Source of the DNA: Paenibacillus polymyxa M1
Lineage (GTDB): Bacteria; Bacillota; Bacilli; Paenibacillales; Paenibacillaceae
Direction of reading: 5' to 3'
Assembly (NCBI RefSeq): GCF_000237325.1
Contig: NC_017542.1
Coordinates: 1,123,501-1,187,500 of the forward strand
DNA length: 64,000 bases
Shown: piece after piece, positions 26,361 to 35,783 of the stretch
Numbering within the stretch: the first letter of the stretch is position 1
How the letters are laid out: the number at the start of each line of letters is the position of its first letter
Notes under the pieces: generated by a model
Database searches by the model: none
Seen by the model: only the letters and a program-made list of their open reading frames with translations
Told to the model about the DNA's origin: nothing
Program-made: the position numbers and the translations under genes

Positions 26361-27287
26361 TTAATCTCCTTTGCTGACTAATTTGATTCGCGGATCGACA
26401 AGGCGATAGGATATATCAATTAAAAATAAGGTAACGACCAGAATGGCACTGTAGAAAATGGTCGTACCCATAATGACTGGATAATCCCGGTTAAAGATAC
26501 TGTCTACGAAATATTTACCGATGCCTGGAATGGCGAATATTTTTTCGACGACAAAGGTACCTGTAATCACAGAAGCGAATAGCGGTCCGATAAAGGACAG
26601 CACCGGAATTAATGCATTACGTAGTCCGTGACGAATGACTATTGCCCAAGAGGACAATCCTTTCGCTTTGGCGGTGCGTATGTATTCCTCATGCATGACT
26701 TCCAGCATACTTGTCCGCATAAAACGGGCGATAACAGCAAGAGGTGAAACAGCGAGAGCTAGCGATGGAAGCACCGTGTGCTGCCAGGTTCCCCATGAGG
26801 CGACCGGAAGCAGATGCCATTTGACGGCAACATACTTGATTAACAATGGCGCTAATATGAAGCTGGGGACGGAAATACCCACAATGGCGATAAACATTGA
26901 AATATAATCCAGTGGTCGATTATGGTGTAAAGCAGCCAATGTTCCGAGTGAAATACCGGCTATAATCGCAACCACGATGGATTGAATACCCAGCAGTGCA
27001 GAAGGTGGAAAGCCTCTGGCGATAAGCATATTTACGTCGGTTGTTTTCGATTGAATAGACGGTCCCATATCCAGCACAAGCAGATTTTTGAGATACAATA
27101 CATACTGCACAGCGAGCGGCTTGTCCAGATTGTACCTAGCACGCATGTTTTGCAATACAGCCTCCGGAATAGTCTTGGAATCGTTCGAGAACGGATCACC
27201 CGGAATGATGTGCATGATAATAAACGTTAAAGTGACGATAATCCATAACGTAATGAGCATCGTGAAAAGACGTTTTAAAATGTACAT
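26361..27287 (-). CDS. oppB: Oligopeptide ABC transporter permease OppB
   Basis: 308 residues with six membrane segments. OppB-type N-terminus (YILKRLFTMLITLWIIVTLTF), the loop MHIIPGDPF, and the EAA motif RTAKAKGLSSWAIVIRHGLRNALIP. First gene of the opp operon, divergent from the amino acid importer. Because no ATPase gene lies nearby, this transporter must share an ATPase encoded elsewhere. Confidence 0.94.
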   Translation of the reverse strand: MYILKRLFTMLITLWIIVTLTFIIMHIIPGDPFSNDSKTIPEAVLQNMRARYNLDKPLAVQYVLYLKNLLVLDMGPSIQSKTTDVNMLIARGFPPSALLGIQSIVVAIIAGISLGTLAALHHNRPLDYISMFIAIVGISVPSFILAPLLIKYVAVKWHLLPVASWGTWQHTVLPSLALAVSPLAVIARFMRTSMLEVMHEEYIRTAKAKGLSSWAIVIRHGLRNALIPVLSFIGPLFASVITGTFVVEKIFAIPGIGKYFVDSIFNRDYPVIMGTTIFYSAILVVTLFLIDISYRLVDPRIKLVSKGD

Positions 27288-27493
27288 GGGACTTTATTTC
27301 TCCTGTCTATCAAGCTGATTTACATTCTATTATTGCTGAATCTTTGAAAATAAATAAAAGTATATAAGAATACTAGGAAATGATAAAACGGATAAGGTAA
27401 CATGTCAAGGTAAGGTTTTACATTATAGAACACAGGTCAAATTTTCGTCACAAGTTTTCCATTTTTATAAGGCTAAGAATCCGCTGATTCCTC

Positions 27494-27522
27494 TCGACGA
27501 GTATCCTGCGGTATGTTATGAT
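27494..27522 (+). promoter_or_regulatory. Candidate sigma-A promoter for the amino acid ABC importer
   Basis: TCGACG (27494-27499), 17 bases, TATGAT (27517-27522), reading towards the solute-binding protein gene. The divergent gap 27288-27606 is AT-rich; nothing else was recognised in it. Confidence 0.35.
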
Positions 27523-27606
27523 GATACTCTGATAACGTGTTAACGAACTAAAGCGTTTGCCACCTGTTCTTGAATATGGGGGTCACCATTGTTGGAGGGG
27601 AATAAG

Positions 27607-28374
27607 ATGAGAAAAGCAGCCATGTTTACGATGATGATTGGTTTGATTATGATCGTGTTGGCCGGATGTTCCGGCGGTAAAGATAACAGCAAGTTGATTA
27701 TTGGAATTGATGATAAATTCGCGCCGATGGGCTTTAGAGATGAAAATAATGAGCTGACCGGTTTTGATATTGATTATGCGAAGGCGGCCGGGGAACAAAT
27801 GGGCAAGCAAGTGGAATTCCAGCCGATCGACTGGTCTGCCAAAGAATCCGAGCTGAACAGTGGACGTATTGATCTCATTTGGAATGGATACACCATTACA
27901 GATGAGCGTAAGGAAAAGGTGCTGTTCACAAAACCATATCTGAAAAATAGTCAGGTCATTGTCGTTCCAGCTACCTCCAGTCTTTCCAAGCTGGCTGATC
28001 TGGCGGGCAAAACGGTGGGCCTCCAAACGTTGTCCTCAGCAGCCGACGCACTAGATGCGAATCCGATCAAAAGTAAATTGAAGTCAGTGTCGGAGTACCC
28101 GGATAACGTTCTTGCTTTGACAGATCTGAAAACTGGTCGCCTGGATGCAGTTGTCATTGATGAAGTTGTTGCCAAGTATTATATGTCCAAGGAACAAGGG
28201 ACGTATAAGCTGCTTGATGAATCACTGGCTCCTGAGGAATATGGCATCGGCGTGAAAAAGGGGAATGAAGAGCTGTTGACGCAACTGCAATCTGCTTTGG
28301 ATGAGCTGCACAAGAACGGAAAAGCGGCTGAGATTTCAAAAAAATGGTTCGGTGAAGATAAAGTATTAAATTAA
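27607..28374 (+). CDS. Polar amino acid ABC transporter substrate-binding lipoprotein
   Basis: 255 residues from the ATG at 27607, which follows GGAGGGGAATAAG. In-frame TTG codons at 27589/27592 fall at or before that site and are rejected. Lipoprotein signal ending VLAGCSG. The mature protein shows the SBP_bac_3 fold: LIIGIDDKFAPMGFRDENNELTGFDIDYAKA at its start (ligand-binding Asp/Glu and aromatic residues) and LNSGRIDLIWNGYTITDERKE. It captures a polar amino acid such as arginine, glutamine or cystine; the specific ligand cannot be told. Followed by its permease and ATPase genes. Confidence 0.93.
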   Translation: MRKAAMFTMMIGLIMIVLAGCSGGKDNSKLIIGIDDKFAPMGFRDENNELTGFDIDYAKAAGEQMGKQVEFQPIDWSAKESELNSGRIDLIWNGYTITDERKEKVLFTKPYLKNSQVIVVPATSSLSKLADLAGKTVGLQTLSSAADALDANPIKSKLKSVSEYPDNVLALTDLKTGRLDAVVIDEVVAKYYMSKEQGTYKLLDESLAPEEYGIGVKKGNEELLTQLQSALDELHKNGKAAEISKKWFGEDKVLN

Positions 28375-28414
28375 TACGTAATGTAATGAACTAAGGGTTT
28401 AGGAGTCGAAGGTT

Positions 28415-29074
28415 ATGAGTATGGAATATATTTTACGAATTATGAAGCCTATGCTTGAAGGGGCACAGATGACGATTATTTTATTTTTCATTACGCTCAT
28501 CTTGTCTATTCCGCTCGGGTTTATCGTTACGCTGCTGGCCAAAAGTCGGTTTAAGCCTATTGCCTGGCTGATGCACACGTACATTTATGTTATAAGAGGC
28601 ACGCCGCTTTTGCTGCAATTATTGTTCTTTTGTTTTGGTCTGCCGATGTTGCCTGTCATTGGGGAATATCTGGTACTGGACCGGACAACGGCTGCGGTAC
28701 TGGCATTTGTACTGAATTATGCGGCTTATTTTGCAGAGATTTTTAGAGGCGGGATGTTGTCGATTGATAAAGGGCAATACGAGGCTTCGCAAGTGCTGGG
28801 CTTAAGCAAGTCGCAGACGTTGATTAGAGTCATCGTGCCGCAAATGGTACGGATTGCTTTGCCTGCGGTAACCAATGAGGCGACGACCCTGGTGAAAGAT
28901 ACGGCTTTGCTGTATGCGGTAGCAGTACCGGAACTTTTGCATTTTGCCAATACGGCTGTAAACCGTGATTTCTCGATTGTGCCTTATGTTGTAGCGGCAG
29001 TTATTTATTTATTGATGGCTTTGGTGCTTACGATATTCTTCAGAGCGCTGGAAAAACGTTTTAAATTCGAGTAA
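28415..29074 (+). CDS. Polar amino acid ABC transporter permease (HisMQ family)
   Basis: 219 residues with about five membrane segments. HisM/GlnP features: IRGTPLLLQLLFFCFGLP, AYFAEIFRGGMLSIDKGQYEASQVLGLSKSQ (EAA loop), and the start ATG behind AGGAGTCGAAGGTT. Lies 40 bases after the binding-protein gene and 15 before the ATPase gene; the three form a complete importer operon. Confidence 0.94.
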   Translation: MSMEYILRIMKPMLEGAQMTIILFFITLILSIPLGFIVTLLAKSRFKPIAWLMHTYIYVIRGTPLLLQLLFFCFGLPMLPVIGEYLVLDRTTAAVLAFVLNYAAYFAEIFRGGMLSIDKGQYEASQVLGLSKSQTLIRVIVPQMVRIALPAVTNEATTLVKDTALLYAVAVPELLHFANTAVNRDFSIVPYVVAAVIYLLMALVLTIFFRALEKRFKFE

Positions 29075-29089
29075 AAGGAATGTCGGGAT

Positions 29090-29842
29090 ATGAACACTAA
29101 CGCAATAGAAGTAACCGATTTGAAAAAATCATTCGGCCAGCTCGACGTTCTGAAAAGAGTGAGCTTTAACGTGAAGTCGGGCGAGGTTGTAGCTGTCATC
29201 GGTCCTTCAGGTTCAGGGAAAAGTACCATGCTTCGCAGCTTGGTGCATCTGGAGGATGTGACGGGCGGGACGATTCGCATCCATGATAAAGCCCTGGTGG
29301 AAAACGGTCACTATGCTCCGGCAGGCGACATTAAGAGCATTACTACCGGAATGGGGATGGTGTTTCAACATTTTAATCTCTTCCCTCATTTGACGGTGCA
29401 GGATAATCTGGAACTGGCTCCAAAGCTGGTGAAAAAGGTGAGCAAGGCTGAGTTGCGACGCCAGAGCGCCGAGTTGCTGGCTAAAGTCGGCTTGGCGGAT
29501 AAAGCGGATGCGTATCCGTCCCGATTGTCGGGGGGACAGAAGCAGCGGGTGGCGATTGCCCGGGCAATGATGATGAACCCTGATATTTTACTGTTTGACG
29601 AGCCGACCTCGGCGCTTGATCCTGAGCTGACAGGCGAGGTACTGCGAGTGATCAAAAAGCTGGCTGAGGAGCATATGACGATGGTCATCGTGACCCACGA
29701 AATGAATTTCGCGAGAGACGTGGCAGATCGCGTCATTTTTATGGACAATGGAGAAATTGCGGAATCCGGTACACCGGAGCAGATTTTTGGCAATCCGCAG
29801 TTGGAGCGGACGAAGGTGTTTTTGAATCGGGTGGGGGATTAA
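29090..29842 (+). CDS. Polar amino acid ABC transporter ATPase (GlnQ-type)
   Basis: 250 residues. Walker [11 protein letters not shown]-loop in [12 protein letters not shown], signature [14 protein letters not shown], Walker [15 protein letters not shown], and the H-loop [15 protein letters not shown]. Length and motifs are those of GlnQ/ArtP/TcyC ATPases. Last gene of the three-gene importer. A structured repeat and then a terminator follow its stop. Confidence 0.95.
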   Translation: MNTNAIEVTDLKKSFGQLDVLKRVSFNVKSGEVVAVIGPSGSGKSTMLRSLVHLEDVTGGTIRIHDKALVENGHYAPAGDIKSITTGMGMVFQHFNLFPHLTVQDNLELAPKLVKKVSKAELRRQSAELLAKVGLADKADAYPSRLSGGQKQRVAIARAMMMNPDILLFDEPTSALDPELTGEVLRVIKKLAEEHMTMVIVTHEMNFARDVADRVIFMDNGEIAESGTPEQIFGNPQLERTKVFLNRVGD

Positions 29843-29871
29843 AAACATAGTTGTTTGTTTGGGAGTATGTC

Positions 29872-30022
29872 GGGGAGGCGCTACGCGTGCAGATTATTCT
29901 TCCGATCGCTGTTGCAACGGGATTTTTTCATTTATATGACACCTGGTAAGGTTAAAATCCCGTTGCAAAGGCGAACGCTCCGCTTCTTCAGAACAATTCT
30001 GCCCGCTCCGCTCACCGACCAC
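29872..30022 (+). repeat. Structured 3'-UTR repeat, copy B (outer hairpin plus inner module)
   Basis: The inner module is 29906-29974: TCGC, an unpaired TG, a perfect 15-base stem (29912-29926 with 29954-29968, TTGCAACGGGATTTT), a 27-base loop, an unpaired AG and GCGA. It interrupts an outer sequence also found as copy A at 23087-23194, exactly between TTCTTCCGA and ACG.T.CGCTTCT. The element starts about 30 bases after the ATPase stop, in that gene's orientation. Confidence 0.65.
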
Positions 30023-30072
30023 CTGTGTAAGTACTATGTTTTTAAGCAGGAAGTGTAAGTAGGAAGAGCAAG

Positions 30073-30100
30073 GGAGATGGCGAGCGCTATCTCCTTTTTT
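30073..30100 (+). terminator. Rho-independent terminator between convergent genes
   Basis: Stem GGAGAT (30073-30078) with ATCTCC (30089-30094), then six T. Confidence 0.75.
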
Positions 30101-30122
30101 GCAGTTCAAAATACTGGCTACT

Positions 30123-31022
30123 TCATTCCTTAATCATAAAATCATTTCTGAATTTCTGGAATTCTTTGGGTGTTTTTTTATAGTGTTTTTTAAAAGACTG
30201 AATGAAGTGATTTACATGATTGAAGCCCACTTTGTGGGCTATTTCAGTTATGGTATATTGTGTGGAGGTTAATAACTCGCTGCTTTTCTTGATGCGATAT
30301 TTGATCAAATAATCATAAGGTGTCATATGAATGGTTCGCTTAAAACTACGAGTGCATTCTGAAACACTTAAATGTGCTATAGCGGCAATTTCTTGTAGTG
30401 TTATGTTGTTTGTGTAGTTTTGATGGATAAAGCTAAGCATCAATTGAAGTCTTTCCTGTTGTATTTTCACGTATTTAGGTGCTTCCTCAGAAGAAAGAGA
30501 AATATTAGATATTAAGATTAACCATAATTGTGCCGTTTTGATGGATACCTCATATTCCCAACCCCACTTTTTTTTCATATCAAACTTCTGTTTCATTTCC
30601 CAAAGCATTTGCAGTATTTGAATTTGCCATTCAACATCTCCCTTAATTACTAGTGACACTAAAGAAGAGTTTGTATAAGGCAGTACATAATTTTTTTCCA
30701 TCGCGCTATCTGCATAAAAGGCCAGCAGCTTCTCTGGGAAATTAAAGCTGACATATTGACCGTTGTGTGAAAGTTGTGTAGTAACGTGAAGAACACCTTT
30801 ATTAATTAAAATGGCCTGGCCTGTGTCTAATTCATGATCAATTCCGTTCACTTGTATAACTAGTTTTCCTTTAGTAACCAAAGTGATCTGTAGTTCTTCA
30901 TGCCAATGTAAATCGTTAAATCCTCTACCTTTAGGAAAACTTTCATGAATTGTATGGGTGTACATGATGTATGGAAATGAAACATCGGGATAGAGAATGG
31001 TCTCGTGCAATTGTTTTTCCAT
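30123..31022 (-). CDS. AraC-family transcriptional regulator (cupin + HTH)
   Basis: 299 residues. An N-terminal cupin sensor (HWHEELQITLVTKGKLVIQVNG at about 39-60, GQAILINKGVLHV) and two C-terminal AraC helix-turn-helix motifs (ITLQEIAAIAHLSVSECTRSFKR and TITEIAHKVGFNHVNHFIQSFKK). It is divergent from an EamA transporter gene, the probable target. The same AraC/EamA pairing recurs at 35784-37683, in opposite gene order. Confidence 0.93.
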   Translation of the reverse strand: MEKQLHETILYPDVSFPYIMYTHTIHESFPKGRGFNDLHWHEELQITLVTKGKLVIQVNGIDHELDTGQAILINKGVLHVTTQLSHNGQYVSFNFPEKLLAFYADSAMEKNYVLPYTNSSLVSLVIKGDVEWQIQILQMLWEMKQKFDMKKKWGWEYEVSIKTAQLWLILISNISLSSEEAPKYVKIQQERLQLMLSFIHQNYTNNITLQEIAAIAHLSVSECTRSFKRTIHMTPYDYLIKYRIKKSSELLTSTQYTITEIAHKVGFNHVNHFIQSFKKHYKKTPKEFQKFRNDFMIKE

Positions 31023-31137
31023 TGAAATGAAGGTCCTTTCTTATGACGATATTCCTATATAAATAAAAGATATAATTACACAAAATAAATAAAAGCGGTG
31101 ATATTATTATACTCAGTTCAGTTTATTATTCAAATTT

Positions 31138-31149
31138 TCTGTGCACAGA
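31138..31149. promoter_or_regulatory. Palindrome in the AraC/EamA divergent region
   Basis: TCTGTGCACAGA is a perfect 12-base palindrome 32 bases before the transporter start; a candidate operator. Confidence 0.25.
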
Positions 31150-31180
31150 GAATTGCTCAAAAACAACTGAGAGGATCATT

Positions 31181-32083
31181 ATGAAAATAAATAAAACGTC
31201 TCTACCCTTGCATCCATACTTTTTGCTGTTCATCAGTATTTTGTCGGTTTCCATCTCTTCCATCATGATAAAATCCTCAGACACTCCAACCTCCGTGGCT
31301 GGAATGTATAGATTGTATATGTCAGTCATACTAATGCTTCCTTTTGTACCCTGGAAAATGCTCCGTTCCATAAAAATGACCAAAAAAGATTGGGGTACCG
31401 TTTTCATGGCCGGTCTTTTTCTCGGGTTACATTTCTTATTCTGGATGGAATCTTTGGTGTATACCTCAGTTGCGAGCTCCATGGTCATCTTATCCTTACA
31501 ACCTTTATTTGTAATGATTGGTTCCTACTTTATGTTTAGAGAACGAGTAAGCCTATTCACTATTTTTTGTTTGATCGCTGCTCTTATCGGTTCAATCATT
31601 ATAGCTTGGGGAGACATTGGGACTTCGAAAGAGGCACTAATCGGAGATGGGTTGTCTTTATTAGGAACAATCTTGATTTCAGCTTATATGCTGGCAGGAC
31701 AGAAGGTAAGTCACAAAATAAATGCAAATTTTTATAGTGTGATTGTTTTTTTTCTTGGCGGCAGTGTCCTGCTAGTCTACAATTTGGTGAATCATTATTC
31801 CTTGACCGAATATGACTCGTCGGATTGGACGTATTTTTTATTACTTGCAGTAATTCCAACTATTTTTGGTCAATATATTTTTAATCTGCTGTTGAAGTCA
31901 ATGGGGGCAACTACTGTGTCAGTGGGTATTATTGGAGAACCGGTTCTCGCCATACTTCTCGCCTACTTATTTTTAGGAGAAATCATGTCTGCATTTCAAT
32001 TCATAGGTGGAATCATGACTTTATTCGGTATGGGGATGTATTTTTGGGCAAAATCCTTAAAGTATACAGTTGCAAAATATTAA
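31181..32083 (+). CDS. EamA/DMT-family transporter
   Basis: 300 residues with ten hydrophobic segments in two homologous halves, as in EamA drug/metabolite transporters ([21 protein letters not shown] in the first, [21 protein letters not shown] and [16 protein letters not shown] in the second). Start ATG behind GAGAGGATCATT. Divergent from an AraC regulator. Likely exports a metabolite or amino acid; the substrate is unknown. The CsaA gene follows in the same direction, 59 bases after its stop. Confidence 0.9.
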   Translation: MKINKTSLPLHPYFLLFISILSVSISSIMIKSSDTPTSVAGMYRLYMSVILMLPFVPWKMLRSIKMTKKDWGTVFMAGLFLGLHFLFWMESLVYTSVASSMVILSLQPLFVMIGSYFMFRERVSLFTIFCLIAALIGSIIIAWGDIGTSKEALIGDGLSLLGTILISAYMLAGQKVSHKINANFYSVIVFFLGGSVLLVYNLVNHYSLTEYDSSDWTYFLLLAVIPTIFGQYIFNLLLKSMGATTVSVGIIGEPVLAILLAYLFLGEIMSAFQFIGGIMTLFGMGMYFWAKSLKYTVAKY

Positions 32084-32142
32084 AATTGTTTACTGATTAT
32101 CGCGAAATTTTTAAGAATACAATCGATGAGGAGAATGTTTAC

Positions 32143-32475
32143 ATGGCAACGATTGATGATTTTTTGAAACTCGATATTCGGGTTGGAACTATAATTAAAG
32201 CTGAGTTTTTTGCAGAAGCGAAAGTTCCTGCTATTAAACTTGAAATCGATTTTGGACAAGATATTGGAATAAAAACATCGAGTGCACAAATTACAAAAAG
32301 ATATGTGGCTGAAGAGATTATAGGGGAACAAATCATAGCTGTAGTCAACTTTCCTCCTCGACGGATAGCAGGCTTTAATTCAGAAGTATTAGTCCTTGGA
32401 GGAATCCCCGAGAAGGGGGACGTGGTTCTATTGAAACCAGATATTAAACTGCCTGATGGAACACCTATTGGGTGA
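32143..32475 (+). CDS. csaA: CsaA, tRNA-binding-domain chaperone
   Basis: 110 residues, exact CsaA size. The start is the ATG at 32143 behind GAGGAGAATGTTTAC; the same frame is open further upstream, but the family begins [17 protein letters not shown]-fold features [23 protein letters not shown] and [18 protein letters not shown] are those of the secretion-related chaperone CsaA. A second, broken copy of its 3' end is present at 41423-41542. Confidence 0.95.
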   Translation: MATIDDFLKLDIRVGTIIKAEFFAEAKVPAIKLEIDFGQDIGIKTSSAQITKRYVAEEIIGEQIIAVVNFPPRRIAGFNSEVLVLGGIPEKGDVVLLKPDIKLPDGTPIG

Positions 32476-32544
32476 TAAATCGTTCCTGTTTAATCCATTA
32501 AGCTGGGTTGAATTGCAGCCGAATGGAAAAATATGATTAAAGTT

Positions 32545-32580
32545 CAAGAGCGTACTGGCAAATTATGCAGTACGCTCTTG
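32545..32580. terminator. Bidirectional terminator between csaA and tetR-type gene
   Basis: Perfect 13-base stem CAAGAGCGTACTG (32545-32557) with 32568-32580, ten-base loop, between convergent genes. Confidence 0.85.
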
Positions 32581-32587
32581 TTATAAA

Positions 32588-33148
32588 CTATAGACTTCTC
32601 TCTAACAAAACCCCGACTTGTTTGGCCATAACTTGCGGCGGATATGGCATCCCATTCCGAATCCACCACTCAATTATTCCTACATAGGCGTTTCCAGCAT
32701 ATTGCAACATAACATCTTCACTTAATTCAGTATTCCTGCTGCTTTCTCTGTCGATCTCACCTTTAAATCCTTCAATAAAAGAGGCAAAAAGCCGAGTTCT
32801 AAAAGATGATGGTGTCCCTTTACTTGCTAACATGGTCGAAAAAAATAAATAATTTTCCTTGAAATATTCAAAGTAAGGTACAAGAGCATCGGTCCAATCC
32901 AACTCACATGCCCACTTATCCATCTCCCCTAATTCGTTAAGGTGTGTCTCTATGAGTTTATCCAATAAATCATATTTGTCCTGATAATGAAGATAAATGG
33001 TTCCGCGGTTTACATTTGCCCGGTCCGCAATATCCTGAATGGTAATCTCATCAAAGTTTTTTTCAGTCATCAGTTCAATAACAGCTTTTTTCAAGGATTC
33101 TTGAGTTTTAAGAATTCTCCGATCCACTTTGGTCATCGAAAATGTCAC
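32588..33148 (-). CDS. TetR-family transcriptional regulator
   Basis: 186 residues. N-terminal TetR helix-turn-helix (ITIQDIADRANVNRGTIYLHYQDKYDLLD, about 36-64); C-terminal helical domain like the TetR_C group that ends with a WWIRNGMP.PP motif (YVGIIEWWIRNGMPYPPQ). Divergent from an MFS efflux gene and separated from it by a perfect palindrome, so it most likely represses that pump and itself. Confidence 0.94.
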   Translation of the reverse strand: MTFSMTKVDRRILKTQESLKKAVIELMTEKNFDEITIQDIADRANVNRGTIYLHYQDKYDLLDKLIETHLNELGEMDKWACELDWTDALVPYFEYFKENYLFFSTMLASKGTPSSFRTRLFASFIEGFKGEIDRESSRNTELSEDVMLQYAGNAYVGIIEWWIRNGMPYPPQVMAKQVGVLLERSL

Positions 33149-33181
33149 CTAGCCTTCTGCGATAATTAACACTTTTGATTC

Positions 33182-33203
33182 ATGTGTTGATATATCAACA
33201 CAT
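33182..33203. promoter_or_regulatory. Operator palindrome for the TetR regulator
   Basis: Perfect 22-base palindrome, half-site ATGTGTTGATA, 34 bases upstream of the regulator's start. A looser pair GTTGAT...ATCAAC lies at about 33258-33286, nearer the pump gene. Confidence 0.7.
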
Positions 33204-33330
33204 CGCGGATTTTTAATCATTGTTTTTACGCTTCTTAATCATATAATAATAGACATGAGTTGATTAAACAATGTGCTTTGCTTATCAACTTCGTGTTGTA
33301 TAGGTAATTTCAAAAGTGAAGAGAGGAACC

Positions 33331-34506
33331 TTGATTTTGGTTAATCAGAAAAATTTACTTGTATTTATATTAACCATAGGAGTCTTCGGCATTTTAAATA
33401 CCGAAATGGGGGTGATCGGCTTATTGCCCTCCATTGCCGAACACTATCATGTGAGTGCATCAACAGCAGGATGGTTGGTAAGTTCTTTTGCACTTGCGGT
33501 TGCAGTGTCTGGGCCCATCTTACCTTTATTGTTTTCGGGTATAAATCGGAAAAAGGTCATGTTACTTGTGCTTGGTGTTTTCGTTTTAGGGAATGTCGTC
33601 TCAATTTTTACGACTAATTTTACGATTGCACTTGTTGCTCGTGTAGTACCTGCACTTTTTCATCCTGTATATTGTTCATTGGCATTTACTGTAGCTGCGG
33701 CCTCGGTTAGTCAGGAAGAAGCTCCAAAAGCTGTTTCGAAAGTTTTTATTGGAGTATCTGCCGGTATGGTAATCGGTGTACCAATCGCAAGTTTGATTGC
33801 AGGTGCTGTTTCTCTACAGATGTCGATGGTATTCTTTGCTGCCGTAAACATTATGGTATTTATCGCTACATTACTATTTGTACCATCGATGCCTGTTGAG
33901 GAAAGACTTTCTTACGGAGCACAATTATCTGTATTAAAAAAACCAGCTACTTGGCTTTCCATTGTGACTGTTATTTTAATGAACTCAGCAATATTCGGTG
34001 TTTACAGTTATTTTGCTGAATATTTGAAAACTGTTACGAATATGTTTTCGAATACAATTAGCTTAATGTTGTTTATATACGGTGGAGCCAACGTTATTGG
34101 AAATGTAGTCGCAGGAAAGCTACTTATTAATAGTGCGATCAAATCTGTCGTATCTTTCCCTTTTGTACTGGGAGCTGTTTACATCATTATGTTCTTCACA
34201 GGACAGCTTAGCGTACCCATGGCGATCATAACTTTAATTTGGGGAATGTTAGCCGGTTTCGGGGGGAATATGAATCAATATTTGATGACGTCTTCAACTC
34301 CTGAAGCGCCTGATTTCGCTAATGGATTATTTTTAACATCTGCTAACTTGGGAGTAACATTTGGTGCCACAGTCGGTGGATTCTTTATAGCAGAAATGGG
34401 TACACAATACGTCATATTTGTGGGACTACTATCATTGGTTTTAGGTTTTGTAGCCATTTTACTAAGAAACTACATGTTTACTCTCACTCGATCACTTTCA
34501 AGATAA
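33331..34506 (+). CDS. MFS efflux transporter (DHA1 type)
   Basis: 391 residues from the TTG at 33331, four bases after GAGAGG; a GTG at 33316 lacks such a site, and another TTG at 33337 is possible. Twelve membrane segments. MFS motif region FSGINRKKVMLLVLG between segments 2 and 3 and a PALFHPVYCSLAFTVAA segment typical of arabinose-efflux-like DHA1 pumps. Divergent from the TetR gene. Confidence 0.92.
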   Translation: MILVNQKNLLVFILTIGVFGILNTEMGVIGLLPSIAEHYHVSASTAGWLVSSFALAVAVSGPILPLLFSGINRKKVMLLVLGVFVLGNVVSIFTTNFTIALVARVVPALFHPVYCSLAFTVAAASVSQEEAPKAVSKVFIGVSAGMVIGVPIASLIAGAVSLQMSMVFFAAVNIMVFIATLLFVPSMPVEERLSYGAQLSVLKKPATWLSIVTVILMNSAIFGVYSYFAEYLKTVTNMFSNTISLMLFIYGGANVIGNVVAGKLLINSAIKSVVSFPFVLGAVYIIMFFTGQLSVPMAIITLIWGMLAGFGGNMNQYLMTSSTPEAPDFANGLFLTSANLGVTFGATVGGFFIAEMGTQYVIFVGLLSLVLGFVAILLRNYMFTLTRSLSR

Positions 34507-34588
34507 GGAATTGTCTCCATGTTTAAATAGGCTAAGTAACACGATTAAAATAACCAATAATTCATGAATTGCAGGAGGTTATACGATA

Positions 34589-35638
34589 ATGATAACTACT
34601 AATGCACGCGCTACATTCAGTCCAGAAGGTCCATTCAAACTGACCACGATAGAACGCAGGGATCTCCAACCGCATGATGTTCTCATTGAGATTAAGTACG
34701 CTGGTATTTGCCACTCTGATATTCATACAGCTCGCGGCGAGTGGGGACCGGTGAACTATCCGCTCGTTCCAGGGCACGAGATTGCCGGAATTGTCACCCA
34801 GGTTGGTTCGGAGGTCAGAAAGTTTGCCATTGGCGACCGAGTGGGGGTAGGCTGTATGGTTGACTCCTGCGGAGAGTGCGTTAACTGTCATCAGGGAGAA
34901 GAGCAGTATTGTCTAAATGGTAATACGGGCACCTATGGAGCCTACGACAGATACGGGCAATATACGCAAGGTGGTTACTCCTCTCACATCGTCGTAACTG
35001 AAGACTTCGTAGTTAGCATTCCTGATGGTATAGAGCTTGATGTCGCTGCTCCTTTGCTGTGTGCCGGCATCACAACGTATTCGCCGCTGCGCCATTGGGG
35101 AGCCGCTCCTGGCAAAAAGATAGCTGTTGTTGGACTTGGCGGGCTTGGACACATGGCTGTAAAGCTTGCTCATGCCATGGGGGCAGAGGTTACGGTTTTA
35201 TCACAAACATTGAATAAGAAAGAAGACGGTTTGCGGCTTGGTGCGGATCATTATTATGCCACGAACGATCCGGAAACGTTTAAGAAACTGGCCGGTTCGT
35301 TCGACCTGATTGTGAATACGGTCAGCGCGAAAATCGACATTAACGCCTACCTTTCATTGCTGGCACTGGACGGTACATTGGTCAATGTTGGTGCGCCAGC
35401 GGAGCCATTGCCTGTTCAAGTCTTATCTCTTATCGGTCATCGTCGGTCGTTTGCTGGATCGATGATTGGTGGTATCCGCGGAACGCAGGAAATGCTTAAC
35501 TTTTGCGCTGAACACTCTATCACTCCAGAGATCGAGGTTATTTCGGCTAACCAGATTGATGAAGCCTGGGAGCGAGTACTAGCTTCAGACATACGGTATC
35601 GATTTGTGATCGACATCAGCACGATGGAGAATGAATAA
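34589..35638 (+). CDS. Zinc-dependent alcohol dehydrogenase (CAD/YjgB-like)
   Basis: 349 residues, medium-chain dehydrogenase. Catalytic zinc ligands in CHSDIH (about 41) and GHE (63); a Cys-rich structural zinc loop, C-x2-C-x2-C-x7-C ([17 protein letters not shown], about 93-107); Rossmann motif [11 protein letters not shown] (about 180). This pattern fits the NADP-dependent aldehyde reductases of the cinnamyl-alcohol type. Strong AGGAGG before the ATG. It follows the MFS gene by 82 bases and ends in a terminator. Confidence 0.94.
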   Translation: MITTNARATFSPEGPFKLTTIERRDLQPHDVLIEIKYAGICHSDIHTARGEWGPVNYPLVPGHEIAGIVTQVGSEVRKFAIGDRVGVGCMVDSCGECVNCHQGEEQYCLNGNTGTYGAYDRYGQYTQGGYSSHIVVTEDFVVSIPDGIELDVAAPLLCAGITTYSPLRHWGAAPGKKIAVVGLGGLGHMAVKLAHAMGAEVTVLSQTLNKKEDGLRLGADHYYATNDPETFKKLAGSFDLIVNTVSAKIDINAYLSLLALDGTLVNVGAPAEPLPVQVLSLIGHRRSFAGSMIGGIRGTQEMLNFCAEHSITPEIEVISANQIDEAWERVLASDIRYRFVIDISTMENE

Positions 35639-35660
35639 CGAATGATTCTAGGCAAAATGA

Positions 35661-35693
35661 GAGAGGCACATCTACACTGATGTGCCTCTTTTA
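35661..35693 (+). terminator. Rho-independent terminator after the dehydrogenase gene
   Basis: Stem GAGAGGCACATC (35661-35672) with GATGTGCCTCTT (35679-35690), then TTTA. Confidence 0.85.
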
Positions 35694-35783
35694 CTTAATG
35701 GGAGAAACCATATTCAAGATTGAGGTTAGTAGCTTTGATTCAGCCTGAGGGACCGGTGCATAACGTAGACATGAAGGCAGGGT

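Noticed and set aside
32044..32142. Extended N-terminus for CsaA
   Set aside because: The upstream part overlaps the EamA gene and lacks family similarity; the ATG at 32143 has a good ribosome binding site and gives exact CsaA length.
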